Part shown: one piece after another, positions 63,487 through 64,000 of the stretch | Numbering within the stretch: position 1 is the first letter of the stretch | Layout of the letters: every line of letters starts with the position of its first letter | Assembly: GCA_017537365.1 (NCBI GenBank) | Contig: JAFYKZ010000026.1 | Location: 248,001 to 312,000, forward strand | Length of the DNA: 64,000 nucleotides | Source of the DNA: Clostridia bacterium | GTDB lineage: Bacteria > Bacillota > Clostridia > Oscillospirales > Acutalibacteraceae | Direction: 5' to 3' | The notes under the pieces: model-generated | Databases searched by the model: none | What the model saw: only the letters and a program-made list of their open reading frames with translations | Told to the model about the DNA's origin: nothing | Made by a program: the position numbers and the translations under genes

Positions 63487-64000
63487 AAACAAAAAAGGTA
63501 AAAGCGGTATACTCTTGGCTCTCTCCTCCTTACCCTCAAATTACGGTATAGGTTCTCTTGGCATAGAAGCTTTTAAATTTATCGACTTTTTAAAGAAAAG
63601 TCATCAAAGCTATTGGCAGCTTTTACCCTTATGTCCTGTCGGCAAGGGCAATTCGCCTTATTCCTCACCCTCAACCTTTGCAGGTGAGATACTTTATATA
63701 GATATTGACTTATTAATAAAAGAAGGGTTATTATCCCCCGAAGATATAAAAGAAGCTTCTTTTCCTAAAAATACAGATTATAAAATGGTTAGAGAATTCA
63801 AACTGCCGCTTTTAAAAAAAGCGGCAGATAATTTTAACACGGATAATAAAAACTTTTTAGAATTCAAAAAAGATAATGCTTATTGGCTTGAAGATTATTG
63901 TCTTTTTATGGCTATAAAACAGGTGGAAAACGGACTTTCGTTTGACGCTTGGAAAGACTCATTAAAATATAAGCTTCCAAATGCAATAAATGAATTTAAA
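63470..64000 (+). CDS. malQ: 4-alpha-glucanotransferase, N-terminal part (runs off window)
   Basis: First 177 codons only. The translated start contains SGILLALSSLPSNYGIGSLG, then the SYWQLLPLCPVG and GNSPYSSPSTFAG blocks, which are diagnostic for GH77 amylomaltase. GTG start at 63470 with AAAGGAG eight bases upstream; it overlaps malG by 17 bases. Supports maltodextrin use by the preceding ABC transporter. Confidence 0.93.
   Translation, partial: MLLKGRNKKGKSGILLALSSLPSNYGIGSLGIEAFKFIDFLKKSHQSYWQLLPLCPVGKGNSPYSSPSTFAGEILYIDIDLLIKEGLLSPEDIKEASFPKNTDYKMVREFKLPLLKKAADNFNTDNKNFLEFKKDNAYWLEDYCLFMAIKQVENGLSFDAWKDSLKYKLPNAINEFK

Overview
This is a low-GC Firmicutes chromosome segment, most likely from a spore-forming anaerobic Clostridia of the Oscillospirales/Ruminococcaceae kind. 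Supporting signs are the hprK-glk-murB-rapZ-whiA and rnj-rplI-dnaB-tilS-hpt-ftsH blocks, a type III glutamine synthetase, ThyX in place of ThyA, GTP-dependent PEP carboxykinase, a SipL-like SPOCS+LysM spore-coat protein, AGGAGG/GGTGAT ribosome binding sites and frequent TTG/GTG starts. No species can be named from the window.

Layout. 1-359: 5' end of glnN (minus). 441-14459: a long minus-strand run covering a transglutaminase-like lipoprotein, a membrane-anchored unknown, ftsH, hpt, tilS, dnaB, rplI, RNase J, whiA, rapZ, murB, a ROK glucokinase and hprK. 14655-25405: plus-strand housekeeping genes (ychF, alr, glpK, a lipase-like hydrolase, a diacylglycerol-kinase-like gene, thyX-tmk, a DJ-1 protein, mltG, a U32/TrhP protein, a Fur-family regulator). 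25523-25598: the initiator tRNA gene.

25599-33360 is an integrated genetic element of about 7.8 kb. It sits in the 3' half of the initiator tRNA and is bounded by a perfect 45-bp direct repeat (25554-25598 and 33316-33360). It carries a tyrosine integrase, a small HTH excisionase, a Mor-like regulator, a phage/plasmid-type P-loop ATPase, two zinc-binding microproteins, a DUF1643 protein and several unknowns. I see no relaxase, conjugation or virion gene, so it looks like a satellite or cryptic integrative element. A 19-bp inverted repeat built on CGACGA units brackets its replication-like module. Each junction has its own terminator, so tRNA termination survives the insertion. A degenerate third copy of the tRNA tail lies just outside.

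33735-64000 returns to core genes: a CLC-F-like anion transporter, a phosphoesterase, an (alpha/alpha)6 glycosidase-like protein, glyS, a Na/Pi-type transporter, a zinc ABC operon under a strong promoter with a Zur-like palindrome, rlmB, a large protein that looks like a P-type ATPase with destroyed catalytic motifs, a 278-bp terminal-inverted-repeat element, metG-tatD, a tiny Asn-rich peptide behind an RBS-masking hairpin, sipL, a MarR-controlled ABC exporter pair, pckG, a class B penicillin-binding protein and a maltodextrin-type ABC operon running into malQ at the window edge.

The items most worth a second look are the tRNA-fMet element with its CGACGA repeats, the degenerate P-type ATPase, the inverted-repeat element abutting metG, and the hairpins that bury ribosome binding sites.
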